64,000 nucleotides of DNA from Chrysogorgia sp. JL179-B06 (GCA_035772405.1 JAYKKM010000032.1:3212501-3276500), one strand, 5' to 3'; positions 37,193 through 50,335 are shown, numbered from the stretch's first letter. The notes: generated by a model from the letters alone, not told the origin. A program made the numbers and translations.

Positions 37193-39617
37193 AGACAGTT
37201 GTCACTGATGAACACCGGCATTACATAAAGCCGTGTCAAGAAACATCAATAATAACAAGACGCCCGCTAGGCGTTAACTCGGGTTAGTTCATTAGTGGAC
37301 AAATTTAGGGACATATGGCGCGCATATGTTAGACAGTTAGAATTAGAAAACCCACTCACTTGTCTTATTAATTATTACAACATATTACAAAGGATAATTT
37401 TTTTATTTATTAATATTATACATGTATGGAGAACCAAGATCGGGACAACATATAATTCATATACTAATACTGTACATGGTATTTTACTGTCAATTAACTG
37501 AAGTGAAGTACATAACACAGTATTGTGACATTTTGTGTACTTATATTCTAGTTGCTGTTTATATACTGTTTTGATAGTGTTCACAATTTTCATTGGATAT
37601 TTGGACCAGGATAACGATTTATACAATACAATACATCAGTAGATGTATGTCAATTGCCATGGCATCAGAACATGCAACCTCGTACCCCGAACATGTTCAT
37701 TCTTTATCTAAAGACACAGTCATACTCGGTTCGATATATTCAGACCATTTTGGCATTTATAGTCTTCTTTAATAGCTAAAATATGTAAAAGAGAGATGCA
37801 TGGAATGGCGAAACATATGCAATGAATCCAGTTTGTGGCTTTGACATTTGTTGACAGTCGCTTAGTTTGATAATGGCAATGTTACAATCACTTTAATGTT
37901 TCCGTTGATTCAAGCATGTATGGTTAAAGCATTTGGTGGACATTTGAATAACAGTAATTTCTTTGGATGTATGAATGGCAGTGGCTTGATTTGATATGGT
38001 ATTGTTACAATCACAATACATTCCATCGATTCCAGCAAGTGGTAATTATAAAGCAAAGTTATTTTGGTGGACATTGGAATAACGGTAATTTCTTTGGCTG
38101 CATGAATGGCGACTTGAAATTCCACTGAGTTTGTAATAATGATGATATTTTCAATGGCCATAATATGCCAGTGATGGGAATTATGGCAGTGAAGTTCTGT
38201 CTATGTTGACTTTGTGGACTGGATTGATGATTAAAAAATGAGATAGTAATTACTTTGCTTCAAATTTGGTGTAGATATACTGTACTCCATAGACAAGCAA
38301 ATTCATTTTCTTATTCGAAAATGTCAAACTGAACAATTTTCCATTACCGTACATGTTTTCATATTTATTTCATCACTCATATACAAATTTTAGCAGACAC
38401 CATGTTTGGCTAGATTTCAGGTTTTGCTTGCAGTGTGAATATTTTGTGGCTTCTGATTGGTCAAGATAGGAATATTCCTGGTCTAACACCAATAGACCAC
38501 TATAGTACTGTAGCTCAGCCATCAAGGTCTATTACAAATTTGGCATTCTGATTACCAATACTAGATATACTGGAAGCGGGTACAATATATTTTTTCAGTG
38601 AAATATATTTCACATTGCCATTTCACAAGTATGTATAATAAATACAGTACTGGATATATGGGAACCATGCAGGACTGAACGTCATTGTAAGTTATAACCA
38701 GGACTGGTCTTAAAATGTGGTGCCTGCAGCTGTTTCTTGATATATGCACAACCAAAATGGTTATGGTTAGCCATGCTTTGGGTCCTGGCCCCTGAACCAG
38801 TGTCTTGTGTAGGAATCCACAAAGAAACTTTGCCCTATAGTTGTGAGTGATTAGTGCTGATTACATGAACACATTTGAGTCCAACATTGTCATGGCTGAA
38901 CTTTAGCTATATAAATATATATACTAATCACAATGTCAATTTCTAAGAGATTTGTTTTATAATATTTGAGGCTGGGCTGAAATCCTGGCTGAAGGAAGGT
39001 TCGTTATTCAATGTGCTCAAGGAGCAATTATAGAATACCCGTCCACTTTTGAGTTTTGATAGTTGATACCACATTTAAAATACAAATCAGGTTGCTCAAA
39101 AATCTCTTTAAATATAATTTCGTAGGTTTATATTGCGTGTACTTGTTGATTGTTATCAAATTAAATAAGGTTTTAAAATAGAACGAAGCAATTGTATATG
39201 ATGAACTTTCCGTACCGTAAACATTGTAATTATAAAACTGCGTTTGTGAAGATAGAGTACCAATCAGCAATGGAATGAATAGAAAACCAGACAGTTGCCA
39301 AAAGCACGCTAAACATTGTAATTAAACTGTGTTTGTGAAGATAATCTCGAAGATAGATAGTTGCCACTAATAACCTCGGGAAATATTGTTATATTGGTTA
39401 TACGCAAGAATTGCAAAAATCGCGACCAAACCTGGGAGCCTGGGTACCACGACATGAAAAAAACAGAAACGGACGGTAAACCTAGACTCGGTTACCACAG
39501 GTAACCCGAGTAATAATGATAATAATATTTTTCTCTCTGAACTAGAACCCAAGCATAAATTACATCAGCTTAGTTACAAATTCTAATTAGTTACATGTAA
39601 GCTTCATTATTAGTTGT
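37193..39617. other. Intronic non-coding region with one diverged tandem duplication
   Basis: No gene seen. Around 37870-38110 two ~110-bp segments are related ('ggtggacatt', 'gtaatttctttgg', 'atgaatggc' recur about 126 bp apart). Confidence 0.5.
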
Positions 39618-40928
39618 TCAAGACAGTAATTTTTTAACTCTATGGCGCCAAATATAGTTTGACCCAATAATAGCTGAAATTGAATAGTAACGGATAACGC
39701 CTTTCAAAACATCATTGTCTCTTGAAAATGCTTTTAAGTTTGACCATACATCTTTATGAACTGTTCCAAGAGAACCAAAACATAGTACAAACAGTTTCGT
39801 GTCGTAGCCATTTTGCTTCAAACACTCCACCAATGGGTTATATCGAACCATTTTTGAATTTTTAGCCAAGTCATGATATATGTCAAAACATACCGTAATC
39901 TCAACAATTTGACAACATTTAGACAATTAATTTACTACAATAATATCCGGACGACGATGATGCAGCTCATTCATTTCATCTTTCAGTAGGGGAAACACTG
40001 TTTCTACATTCCTCTCAGACATAACACGAACTCGTCGACAGCACCTCCTGAGCATATTCACGACTATACTCACAATTCGATCGTGGCGTCTCTGTAAAAG
40101 TTTCCAAATGTTCTGATACACCCATTTAACAAATGAGCCATACTTTCCGTTTTTTGACAACCAAAAGGACATAACGGATTGTTTTCCCTATTCCAAATAT
40201 ATGTTGTAAATATCGTAGGCAATATACTCAACCTGGCCTTCGCTACAAATCGAATTAGATGATCATCAAGCTTCCAATTATAAAAGATTGAACTTGATAT
40301 TTTCGGATTTATGTTTGTCATATTCAGGAACTGGCTTGGATGGATAATTTTTCTGCGTCTTGTACATCGCGATCGCCACACAACTTCATTAAGCGCTTTT
40401 GTAAATTATTTGGCGGTAATTCTAAACCATTAGCGTGAACGGTAATTATGTCATTTACAAATGTAATCGTTGCATCAGCTTTCTTGCATATCTAACCAAA
40501 TCCGGCCAATCCGACTGACAGCCATAAGACGTACTCGTATGGAGAAAACCTTTATAATTTAATTCATAACCAAGAAAGTTATTATCTGAGTTTGTAAATT
40601 GTACACAACGCTTGATCATATCCAACTTCAGTGATTCCCGGGCAATAAAACGAAAACTCAGTACCTCGTGATTTAACATTTTTACCAAAAATGCAATTCT
40701 CGTAGTATGATAAACATCCGATATACGTTTCACACCCAAACCACCTTTCAGTCGTGATATAAAAACAAAGAGTCTTCTTGTTGAATGGTATAGGCCAAAT
40801 AACTCTCGTACTACATTAAAAAGATAAGAATCCATTTCCAACAAAATATTTTCCGAAAATCGCGTGTTATAAAAATGGTGAAGAACCTTCGCGAGGGCAA
40901 AGTTGTTGAACGCACTGCACTTCAGCAT
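39618..40928 (-). pseudogene. R2/NeSL-type LINE with restriction-like endonuclease, 3' part
   Basis: Three consecutive frames. The first (40928-40455) is the region after the reverse-transcriptase palm. The second holds 'CPFGCQKTESMAHLLNGC', which fits the CCHC motif Cx3Cx7Hx4C of site-specific LINEs. The third and fourth contain 'RRPDIIV', a TAA stop, then 'IVEITVCFD', the PD...(D/E) signature of the restriction-like endonuclease these elements use instead of an APE-type nuclease. The catalytic reverse-transcriptase core is missing. It is broken by frameshifts and one stop. Confidence 0.82.
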
Positions 40929-41584
40929 TAACGGAAGCTCGCAGTTTTTTACGAGACAAGTTCCTTGGTGGTTTAGAGAGTCTCACAAAGCCGAACGAGA
41001 ACTGACTGGTTATGAATGCCCTGTTAAAATTTATTTGCAAAGGATGTTTTATCTGGTCAAGATCCTTTTTAGATTTTAGTCCACGTACAGTATTGTTGCT
41101 TCAAATCTGCAGTTTTCTGTCTCCATTTTAAGTTATCTTGTGTGGATGCAGCAACGGCCCGGCCATCACACTAGTGCTGAGGAGGATAGATAAACACAGA
41201 AGATCATTGTTGAGAATGATGGGAAGTTCCCTTTGTGATTAAGTGCGATGTTATATCTCCCAAGGAAAAGAGGAAGAAGACGGATACGTTCAGTGGAGCG
41301 AAGCTGAGTAACCCATTTGTTTTTCTTGGCTCAGGGGTGGAGTTCATGCCCTTCATATATGATCGCAGGAATGTTCGAGTTTTATAAGCATGTTATTGCC
41401 AAAGATGAGTAAAAATGAGTAAGTAAGTAAGTTGGTCGGCCATAGCCGGAGGCGACACGGAGGCTCCTCGACCCGTAGGCTCCTCCTGCTACTCCTATCC
41501 CTGCAATTAACCGCAGCCGGAGCTGATTCCAATTTTATTTAAGGCTCTTGGTGAAAATAGCGAAACTAATTTTCTGTCTCCAGG
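40929..41584. other. Spacer, no element recognised
   Basis: Possibly includes decayed upstream sequence of the LINE; nothing definite. Confidence 0.3.
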
Positions 41585-42275
41585 GACCGATATGAACAAA
41601 TATGAGTAAATATAAGTAAATATGAGCAAAGATGAGTATAGATGAGCGTAGATGAGCAAACATGAGCACAAATGAGCAAATAAAGATGAGCAAAGATGAA
41701 TAAAGATGAGCTAAGATGGGCAAATGATACATTGACGATCGTCAAGCTCATATCCAAGAAAAATGTTTTTGAGTCCCAGACAGGAAAACATTTTTCTGGG
41801 AACATTTTTCTGGAAACATTTTTCTGATGATACGAGCTTGACAATCGACCATGTATCGTTTGTTTACTCCAGGCTCTCCCAAATTAACTAAAGGAGTGTA
41901 TCATTTTTAATGATAGTAAAGATGAGTAAAGATGCACAAAGATGAGCAAATATGAACAAAGATGAGCTAAGATGGGCAAATATGAGAAAAGAAAGATGCG
42001 AAAATAAAGATGACCAAAGATAAGTAAAGATGAGCAGAGAAAGATAAGCAAAGATGAGTAAAGATGAGCAGAGAAAGATGAGCAAAGATGGGAAAAGTTG
42101 AGCAAATATGAGCGAGCCATAATGAGCAAATATGAGAAAACGGAAAGATGAGCAAATACGAGCAAAGTTCAGCAAGCACTCATGCTTACGATGAACAAAT
42201 ATGAGAAAATATAAGATGAGCAAAGATGAGAAAAGATAAGCAAAGATTTGCAAAGATGAGCAAAGATGAGTATAA
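41585..42275. repeat. Degenerate gatgagcaaa satellite in two blocks around a MITE-like insert
   Basis: Imperfect ten-base units (gatgagcaaa, gatgagtaaa and variants) fill 41585-41725 and 41925-42275. Between them 41728-41866 has inverted ends ('gatacattgacgatcgtcaagctcat' type against its complement near 41834-41866). The long open frames rich in Leu-Ile-Phe on the minus strand result from the repeat. Confidence 0.8.
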
Positions 42276-43057
42276 AGTGTTGTGCTACGAAGCCACTGTC
42301 GAAATACAGTGATGGTGGGGTACTGACGCGAAGTTGGGTTTATAGGAGATCTAAAGTTTCGAGCTTCTACACACTATGTTGGAAGTACACCAATATTCGA
42401 AGATGAGTAAAGATAAGTAATGAGTGATATGTAACTAGAAATACGTATACGCAACAACCCATCGCTCAATTAGAAAGAAATTACTTTTATCACAATATTG
42501 ATGACTCACGAAATAATCAATGCAGTATTTAGTATATAGACAACTACTGTGATGTGGAGCTGGCAGGAATATGGATAACTAAATATTGATGGTCATAATC
42601 AGAGGTCTCTATGCATGTCAGGGAAACTGATCTTTCCTAAGTCGGGACTTGAAACTGATTGGTTAATAGAAATCCCAAGTTTTGTACCTCTTGTAAGCAA
42701 GTTACATTGTGTAATGCTAGTAATTAGGAATTAAAATTCCATGGCATTTTAACATCATATCTACCAGTAAAGAGCTATTTTCCATGTTTCAATTAATCTG
42801 TTCATACATGTTATAGCACCATTACCTATATATTGCCTTAATTGACAATATGTAAAGGATATTCAACTTTTGAGTTAAAATTAGTTTTTGTAACATTGTA
42901 CTGCACATTTATGAATATGTGTTGAAATTTGTAACAACTGTAATTTGTTAGAAAACAAGACCCCCATATATTTATACCAGTGTTAGCATTGAAGGGCCTA
43001 TCCTGTATAAATATTATTATATTATTATTGTATTATTATTATTATTGTATTATTATT

Positions 43058-43125
<68 letters not shown>

Positions 43126-44860
43126 ACTATTAATAATAATGCATTAACAATAATACCACTAATAATAATGCCTAATGCAGATTGCAGATACCATACAAAG
43201 CATATACTGTATATGGCATTGTGTATACTATAGTATCTAAATTATATCACCATGCACATATATATTATAACCTATATTCAGGATGCCATGCGAGTCTGCT
43301 TGTCGATAATGATCTAGTTAACACAGTACAGTACTTGTTCAATCCATAACAATCTGCATACATTGTATTTTACATTGACAGAATAAGTTGTGACCCACTA
43401 GGCCAGCTAAGTACTGTAGGTCTAACAAGTTCCATAATGGATGGAGTACTGTAAACACAGATTATATATGGAATACATGCCAGTATACAAAACATGGACG
43501 TCAAGATCATATCGTCAGAAACATAATAGTTGAAAAAATTATAACCTTCTTATTGCCAGTGACGGCCTCTAACCATTGAGCCATCGAGATTCAGATGGAG
43601 AGAGGTTACAATGATGTACTGGTTCTAATGATACATGTACTGCCTATGCAGCAGTTACTATATATATCAGTAATGATTGCGTGTGTATATATTAATATAC
43701 ACTTCTGTATGCAAATGCGAGCTGCATTTAGGCAGACAAACCTTCACTCGCCATCTGAGTCTTGGTAGCTCAATGGTCAGTGTCCGGGACACAGAATAAT
43801 TTTTCTGAGGATATGAGCTTGCTTGACAATCATCCATGTACTGTATCGTCTGTTTCCCCCCGAGCTCTCCCTTATTCACTGCAGCAGTGTATATATTAAC
43901 ACTGACAAGTATACAGTAATGCTTGTTTATTGCTACAAAATTGTAGGCCAGGCCCAGGTCATATAAACACAGCAATAGTATGTATGTTTTTTCACCCTAA
44001 ACTACTGTATATAGGCTAATTATCAAGCATATAGTATGTATAATTTTAATAAAATAATAAACATACTGTACATGCAATTCCAAAATTTGTACTACTACTT
44101 ACTATTCTGCAGTATTATAAAGAACAAATGGTATATATTTTATACTGCATGGATTTAATTCCAACTGTCAAAATATTATACATATATGTTTTGAAAATTC
44201 TAAACATTCAAAACATAACACACCTTCAAATTTTTCCAAATCTCTCTGTTAAGTATTTCAAAATGTGTCTATTAGATTTCGGAGCTTGGAGCAAATACAC
44301 AATACAGTGTACAATCATTTAAATCACATTAAAATTAGCGAGTCAAATCAAAAAGTTAAACGATAAAGTGAATGCACTGAACTGAAGGTAATGGCTATTC
44401 GTACGGTAGCCGTACGACGCTATAGTCTCTTAGAATTCAACGAAATGCGGGTAAATATCACCAAAATCCTAAACCTAACCCTAATCCTAACCAAATTACT
44501 AACCCTAACCAAAAAAAACTATATGCAGAAAAGGCAAATTAATTGCTCAACACAGACCGGTGAGTCGGTGACAGTGTACTATTATTGGCCGTTGTTTGAG
44601 AATACTAATTTATTTACCTTTTACTTGTTCCTGTCTTTGATTATCTTGTCCTTCAACACTACACTTTCGGCTTGAAATCAGCTGGTACTGTCTATAGTAA
44701 TGTTTGTTAAAAACAAACATTCATACTGCATCCGATGATTTTGTGAGGAAATGGCTGGTAAACTTTCGCCGTCGGCGAATGGCGGCTTCTTCCGGAAAGC
44801 GGTTTGTCGCGCTGGCGTCAATTTAAATTTAATTACGCCAAATTTAACGCGAAAAACCCG
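42276..44860. other. Intronic non-coding region with an ATT microsatellite and telomere-like repeats
   Basis: (ATT)n at 43015-43140; a second copy of the 'gagcttg..gacaatc.atccatgta' MITE arm near 43815-43870; degenerate cctaaccctaa units at 44465-44512. No gene supported. Confidence 0.6.
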
Positions 44861-44880
44861 TTTCAATACCGTTTCATATA

Positions 44881-44946
44881 TATATATATAAGGAAAACCT
44901 CGAGTGTTAGAATACATACATTTTAAGACCAAACCGGGACCAGTTG

Positions 44947-45001
<55 letters not shown>

Positions 45002-45002
45002 T
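44881..45002 (-). repeat. SINE body scrap and (AT)n
   Basis: 44891-44950 matches the SINE body on the minus strand, followed by an AT tract. Confidence 0.7.
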
Positions 45003-45478
45003 ATTACGCTCACCGCTCATGTGGTTTGAGCACTCTTATGGATTGGGCGGAGAGTCTCTCTCAATGAGACGTTTACTGTTTGCATTATGCATTGCTCACT
45101 GCTCGCAGTTTGAGCACTTTGGTGACTCCACAATGCAATCCTACAATGTGTAGCCGTACATAGTGGGTCCCAAGTCCACAGTTACCATAAAGCCATTATG
45201 GTGATAGCCGATAGGGCACATTGTATACTTTCATGTATATATTACGCTCACCGCTCATGTGGTTTGAGCACTCTTATGGATTGGGCGGAGAGTCTCTCTC
45301 AATGAGACGTTTACTGTTTGCATTATGCATTGCTCACTGCTCGCAGTTTGAGCACTTTGGTGACTCCACAATGCAATCCTACAATGTGTAGCCGTACATA
45401 GTGGGTCCCAAGTCCACAGTTACCATAAAGCCATTATGGTGATAGCCGATAGGGCACATTGTATACTTTCATGTATAT
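45003..45478. repeat. Exact-looking tandem duplication, 238-bp period
   Basis: 45003-45240 and 45241-45478 appear identical throughout ('attacgctcaccgctcatg' to 'tactttcatgtatat'). No coding or RNA signature recognised. The lack of divergence suggests a recent event or an assembly artefact. Confidence 0.85.
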
Positions 45479-45551
45479 ATATATATATATATAATAAATA
45501 ATCCGCTTGCATCTCCCGTGATAAGGGACTAAACGCCGGTCGATATTAGCA

Positions 45552-45596
45552 CCCTCGCCCTCAGGCCTTCGGCCGGCGCTTCGCGCCGGGCGAGGG
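45552..45596. repeat. GC-rich T-shaped inverted repeat
   Basis: Outer stem of nine pairs (45552-45560 with 45588-45596) enclosing two small hairpins: ggcc-ttc-ggcc (45564-45574) and ggcgc-ttc-gcgcc (45575-45587). Very GC-rich in an AT-rich region. Confidence 0.85.
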
Positions 45597-45599
45597 GAT

Positions 45600-46137
45600 G
45601 ATAAAAGATGGAGTAAATCAATAAATTAATAAAGAACAAGGATGAACCTCATACACCCCTTTTCACTTCTCAAACACCATATTCCTTACACCTTGAAACA
45701 TTCCCATTTCACAACCCAAAACACACCCAAACTCTTCATTACAATCCCCGAATAGCATACTTTACTCCCTTATAACACCCCATAACACCTAAACACCTCA
45801 ATAACTTTATACATAATTTACAACATATACAGATCAATATATGACTTAAAATAGTGACGTGATAAGGCTCCACCGGCTGTAGAAAACATTTCCAATTCTC
45901 TATACTGTTTCAGTCCTATACATTGCGAGTAAGCTTTTCTATGTCGAAATCTACATAATTTTCTTCTATTTTGGTCAACAATGGACGAAGAAAAATAGCT
46001 CCGCCATAAACTATACTACAGTGGCTGATGTTATGTGTCAAAATGTTATGTACATGCGTGTTTTTATTTTGTTTAATTATATCAAAAGTAACTGTTTCGA
46101 ACCATTAATTTCCAAAAATATTTCTATTATAATTTAG
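45600..46137. other. Intron sequence, C-poor purine strand then C-rich strand
   Basis: No gene seen before the acceptor of the next exon; 45650-45800 is notably rich in acaccc-type pyrimidine/adenine runs. Confidence 0.4.
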
Positions 46138-46434
46138 ACAAAAATGACTGGGTAAATAGGGATGATATAAATTTGGCAGAATCTCGATATCCTGGTGAGT
46201 GGTATGTTATGAACTGTCAATTACCATGGCCAGATAACCTAACAAACGTGTCGCTGTATTGGCAACCAGATGGTGACGGTCAAGAAAAGAAAATAGTTCC
46301 AGATCAACACAAAGTAACGGAATCAAATCAGATATTTAATATCACAAACTTAACATCCAGTTGGGAAGGAAGACGCAACTGTCATGCGTGCAACAGAAAG
46401 AAAAAACCATTTGGATACCTTTCCATCAGATCAG
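46138..46434 (+). CDS. Immunoglobulin-superfamily gene, Ig-like exon A
   Basis: The acceptor 'tataatttag' ends at 46137 and the donor is g|gtaattt (46434/46435). 297 bp, phase 1 at both ends, 99 codons. Ig-like features: Cys in 'YVMNCQLP', Trp in 'VSLYWQPD', and Cys in 'RRNCHAC'. Potential N-glycosylation sites include NLT, NVS and NIT, as expected for an extracellular domain. It lacks the usual DxGxYxC before the second cysteine, so it is a diverged Ig fold. First domain after the signal peptide. Confidence 0.7.
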
Positions 46435-46584
46435 GTAATTTATGGTAACGTGATAGTAATAGAGCGATGTTATTAGGAGCAATTGCAGAAGGCTCCGCCA
46501 GAATACTAAGCAGTTATCTTGCAACGCAGTCATTGGCTATACGCAATCATCTTGTTATACACAATGACGGTGACCTGCTCCCAG

Positions 46585-46663
46585 CTTGACCTTGTAGTTC
46601 TGTCGGTAGAGCGGCTTACTAATGAACCGAATTTCGCAGGTTCCAATCCCAGCCGTGGTCAAG
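46585..46663 (+). repeat. Second, different tRNA-derived SINE core
   Basis: A-box-like 'tagttctgtcggtagagc' (46595-46612) and B-box-like 'ggttccaatcc' (46639-46649), with acceptor-like ends cttgacc/ggtcaag. Sequence and anticodon region differ from the common SINE family of this window. Confidence 0.6.
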
Positions 46664-46799
46664 TAGGTCTATACTTGCCCAGTATGGTTCGTCATTTGGA
46701 GTACCACCTAATATTATACAATTATTGGATGAGGTTGAGCATTATATATCTTGTGTTATCAACGCCGAGATTTGTGTTATATGCCGAAGCCTGAGGCGG

Positions 46800-48450
46800 T
46801 TATAGCTACTACACTAGCATCGCAGGGTCGCGGGTTCAATTCCAGCAAGAAGGCCTTGAAATTGTATTTTTTGCAACTGGTCCCGGGTCTTAAAATGTAT
46901 ATATTCCAACACTCGAAATTTTCCTTCACTATAAATCCTAGGAACATGTAGTTTAATCGAGTGAAATGACAAATATTACTTGTAATATACCCATAATCTT
47001 ATCCAGGCATTACCACCACTATATCAATATACAGAACTCGTGACCAACGGCTTCAGTAGCTCAGTGGTCAGAGCACTGCACTAGCATCGCAGGGTCGCGG
47101 GTTCAGTTCCAGCCGGAAGGCATTGAAGTTGCATTTTTCGCAACGGTCCCGGTTTGGTCTTAAAATGTATATATTCCAACACTCGAAATTTTCCTTCACC
47201 ATAAATCCTTAGAACATATAGTTTAATCGGCTGAAATGCCAAATGTTACTTGTAATAAACACAAACCGAGGCTTCATAACACAAGATATCATTCGAAAAC
47301 CGAATTCAATTATTGTTTTATTATACAATTATACAATTATAAATGTAGAAGCCTTTTGACATTACTGACGGCTAAGAAAAGCTTGTAAAATTATAAACTC
47401 GGATAATTAATAATTACGTCACCTACAGACAATTTCTGATATTTTGTAGGTGGCAAGACATCAAGAATTGTCTGTAGGCTTTTTATCCAATCATAATCGA
47501 GATTGTATAAGCATAATAACGTACATTCGTTCCAACAATTTTATCAATGATTGTAGCTTCCAAGTCACCAGTCAACCATGCGTGGATTGATGGCTATAGT
47601 GTCCACCATTTTGGTAATGCTCTAATTTGCAAAGATGGTTTATATTTCTACTCTTCTTACATATCTCTGAAAACTATTGAAACTAACTACTGAAAATAAC
47701 TATTAACCCAAACTTTATAATTTAGTAAGGTAGGCTCTCGGCAACGGCCTCCGTAGCTCAGTGGTCAGAGCACTGCACTATAGCATCGCAAGGTCGCGGG
47801 TTCAATTCCAGCCGGAAGGCCTTGAAGTTGCATTTTTCGCAACTGGTCCCGGTTTGGTCTTAAAATGTATATATTCTAACACTCGAAATTTTCCTTCATC
47901 ATCAATCCTTAAATTGTTTATCGATTGCCAGCTTAAAACTAGGATAAAACATTATTTAAAATCTAAGCAAATCTTAAACTATGTAATATAATTCACTTAA
48001 GTTCTTTTATTTATAATTTTAGATAATGTAACATATTTCTGTAAAATAGTTTAATTTATAGTTATATAAAATTATTTAAATTATATTGGAAGCAGGGTCC
48101 CTCTGGAATCTGGATACCAGCATTGTAGCTGAATGGGTTAGTCACGAGTTCTGTATATATAGTGGTGGCAATGCCGGGATAAGATTCTGGGTATATTACA
48201 AGTAATATTTGGCATTTCACTCGACCAAACTACACGTTCTAAGAATTTATGGTGAAGGAAAATTCCGAGTGTTAGAATATTGCACTAGCATCGCAGGGTC
48301 GCGGGTTCAATTCCAGCCGGAAGGCGTTGAAGTTGCATTTTTCGCAACTGGTTCCAGTTTGGTCTTAAAATGTATATATTCTAACACTCGAAATCCATAA
48401 ATCCTTAGAACGTGTAGTTTAATCGAGTGAAATGCCAAATATTACTGATA
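46800..48450 (+). repeat. SINE copies interleaved with a duplicated 'ttttgtaggtggcaagac' segment and a LINE 3' end
   Basis: SINE cores at 46806-46855 (partial), 47049-47121, 47746-47821 and 48278-48326 (partial). A LINE 3' end lies at 47925-48120 with the same 'cagggtccctctgg' signature as 15.8 kb. A ~120-bp segment at 47405-47525 recurs diverged at 48490-48605. Confidence 0.75.
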
Positions 48451-48489
48451 ATAAACAATTATTGGATGTGGCTGAGCATGATATCAATA

Positions 48490-48605
48490 ATAAATTATAC
48501 TTATAAATATCAATTTTTGATATTTTGTAGGTGGCAAGACATCAATAATTTTCTGTAGGTTTTTTAGCCAATCACAATCGAGATTGTATGAGTATTGTAT
48601 AATAA
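48490..48605. repeat. Second copy of the ggtggcaagacatca element
   Basis: Matches 47405-47525; in the first copy 'ctacagacaattt' and 'gaattgtctgtag' form inverted ends. Confidence 0.65.
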
Positions 48606-48733
48606 CACATTCTTAATATCAGTTGAAAGATCGTTATCCTGCGAATCTAAAAGTTTTTTTACCAAGAAAAGTTCTTTTTCCAAAGCAATAAAAAATAAGT
48701 ACTTTTTAATATTTTTATATTTTCTTTAGATGA

Positions 48734-48888
48734 ACATACTTTAACATAAAAAGTAGTCAAATATATGTATATGAAAATTTGACTGAGCGCCGATGCGTTG
48801 ATTCGGAGACCTCGGGCTCGTTTTCTCTGGTTGGGGCAGTCAAATTTTCATATACATATATTTGACTACTTTTTATGTTAAAGTATGT
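48734..48888. repeat. Perfect 52-bp inverted repeat
   Basis: 48734-48785 and 48837-48888 are exact reverse complements ('acatactttaacataaaaag' at the outer end), with a 51-base G/C-richer loop. Perfect arms suggest a recent origin or active correction. Confidence 0.92.
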
Positions 48889-48899
48889 GACCTAAATAG

Positions 48900-49689
48900 C
48901 CGGAATATCGGAGGTTGTCAAAATCCTCGTAATGCGTATTAAAAATAATTATAGTTCTTTTGCAAAATAACCAGTGACGTCATGTGCTGCGCGCAGTGTT
49001 CGCGGAAATACAAGCAAATTATAAGCTTCTTCTCAGCGTTATTTTTGTATACTCTATTACAACCACAAATGAGCAATACATAGCTCCACGATAATTACGA
49101 AATACAACAGTATTAAGTCATATTCAAAATGGCTACCCAAGTGCCTGCTTTAAGATGGTTTCTAGCGCTTTACATTACTATCAAGCGCATTCAACTAAAA
49201 AGATAAAAAAATAAATTCTAATTTCTCTCACTATTTTAAAGAAAAAAATTATTGAGACCTAATAAATACGATATTTATGTATTTCAAATCTTCGTATTTA
49301 GGCACTGCAGTATACGTGTTTGAAGGAGAAGAAATAAGCTAATATTGTTTCACAAACGAAAGACGACTTTTAGGCCAAGCGATGTAGTGTATTTTCATAT
49401 CAGCATACACATGTGCAAAGTTTCAATATATTATAAAATTTATCGGTTATTTGCTGAGATTTCCTCATTTCGATAATTTTATTTTGTCTGTGTGAGTAAA
49501 TGACCTCATAAAGCATATGATTAGAATGTTTAAAAACCTGAATATTTCTGGATCGGAATGAGATATTATCTATAAGTTCGTATCCCATATTTGAGAACGT
49601 CATTAAGATAATATACGTATTATGTTAGCCTGACAGCTTCATCGAGTTTTTTCAAAAGGTTTCTTGAACTCGACTTTATGTCTTTCTAG
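48900..49689. other. Intron sequence before Ig exon B
   Basis: No gene or element recognised. Confidence 0.4.
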
Positions 49690-49998
49690 ATGGCAAGCCC
49701 TACCAAACTCCAGAAATTTTAAACAAATCTTCAAAGAGTATTAATGTCACCTATGGCAAAAGTTTCACCATAGATTGCGAAGTAACTGGACATTATGGTA
49801 TGGTTTGGTACACGCCTGGCCATCGTAAATGGGAAAGTGAAGAGGAATACATACCGAGACCTCCCTTTTATATTACAAAAAACCGTTTGACAATTAAAAG
49901 GTTCACGGACGATAATGATGGTTTATACACATGTGAAGTAACACGAGGTGGTGTTAATTGGAAGGCAACTGACAACGTTATTGTAAAAGCAGGAGAAG
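49690..49998 (+). CDS. Immunoglobulin-superfamily gene, Ig-like exon B
   Basis: The acceptor 'gtctttctag' ends at 49689; the donor is g|gtaatatt (49998/49999). 309 bp, phase 1 at both ends. A clear I-set/V-like Ig domain: Cys in 'FTIDCEVTG', Trp in 'GMVWYTPG', and the canonical 'DNDGLYTCEVTRGG' (DxGxYxC). N-glycosylation site NVT. Phase-1 symmetric exons allow domain shuffling without frame change, typical of extracellular Ig genes. Confidence 0.85.
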
Positions 49999-50249
49999 GT
50001 AATATTTTCAATTTCTTATTTGCAAGCAATTCCAAAACCAGAATTTTTCTTGCGTGTTAAAACACCTTTTAAAAAATTCATTAATATTACACGAAGAAAA
50101 AATAGAAGAAACCATGTTTAATGAGTGTCTTAATATATGTGATAAACACGCACGCTGGTTGTTTTCGCCAAATTTTTCACTGGATTTTATGACATCAGAC
50201 ATTGTTGATTTTCAAAACTTACTACGCCAGCCGCGAATGCAATTATTCG

Positions 50250-50335
50250 TTTTTGAAGCTATTATTAAAAACACGCAGTACGTGTTTTATCTGGTCTAAA
50301 ACACACGGCTATTATTTCGTGTTTTACATCCGATA
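50250..50335. repeat. Palindromic aaaacac MITE copy
   Basis: 'acacgcagtacgtgttttat' and 'gtgtttta' motifs as at 23.9 and 32.2 kb. Confidence 0.55.

Noticed and set aside
41566..42253. Leu/Ile/Phe-rich frames on the minus strand as membrane proteins
   Set aside because: Produced by the ten-base satellite in all minus frames.
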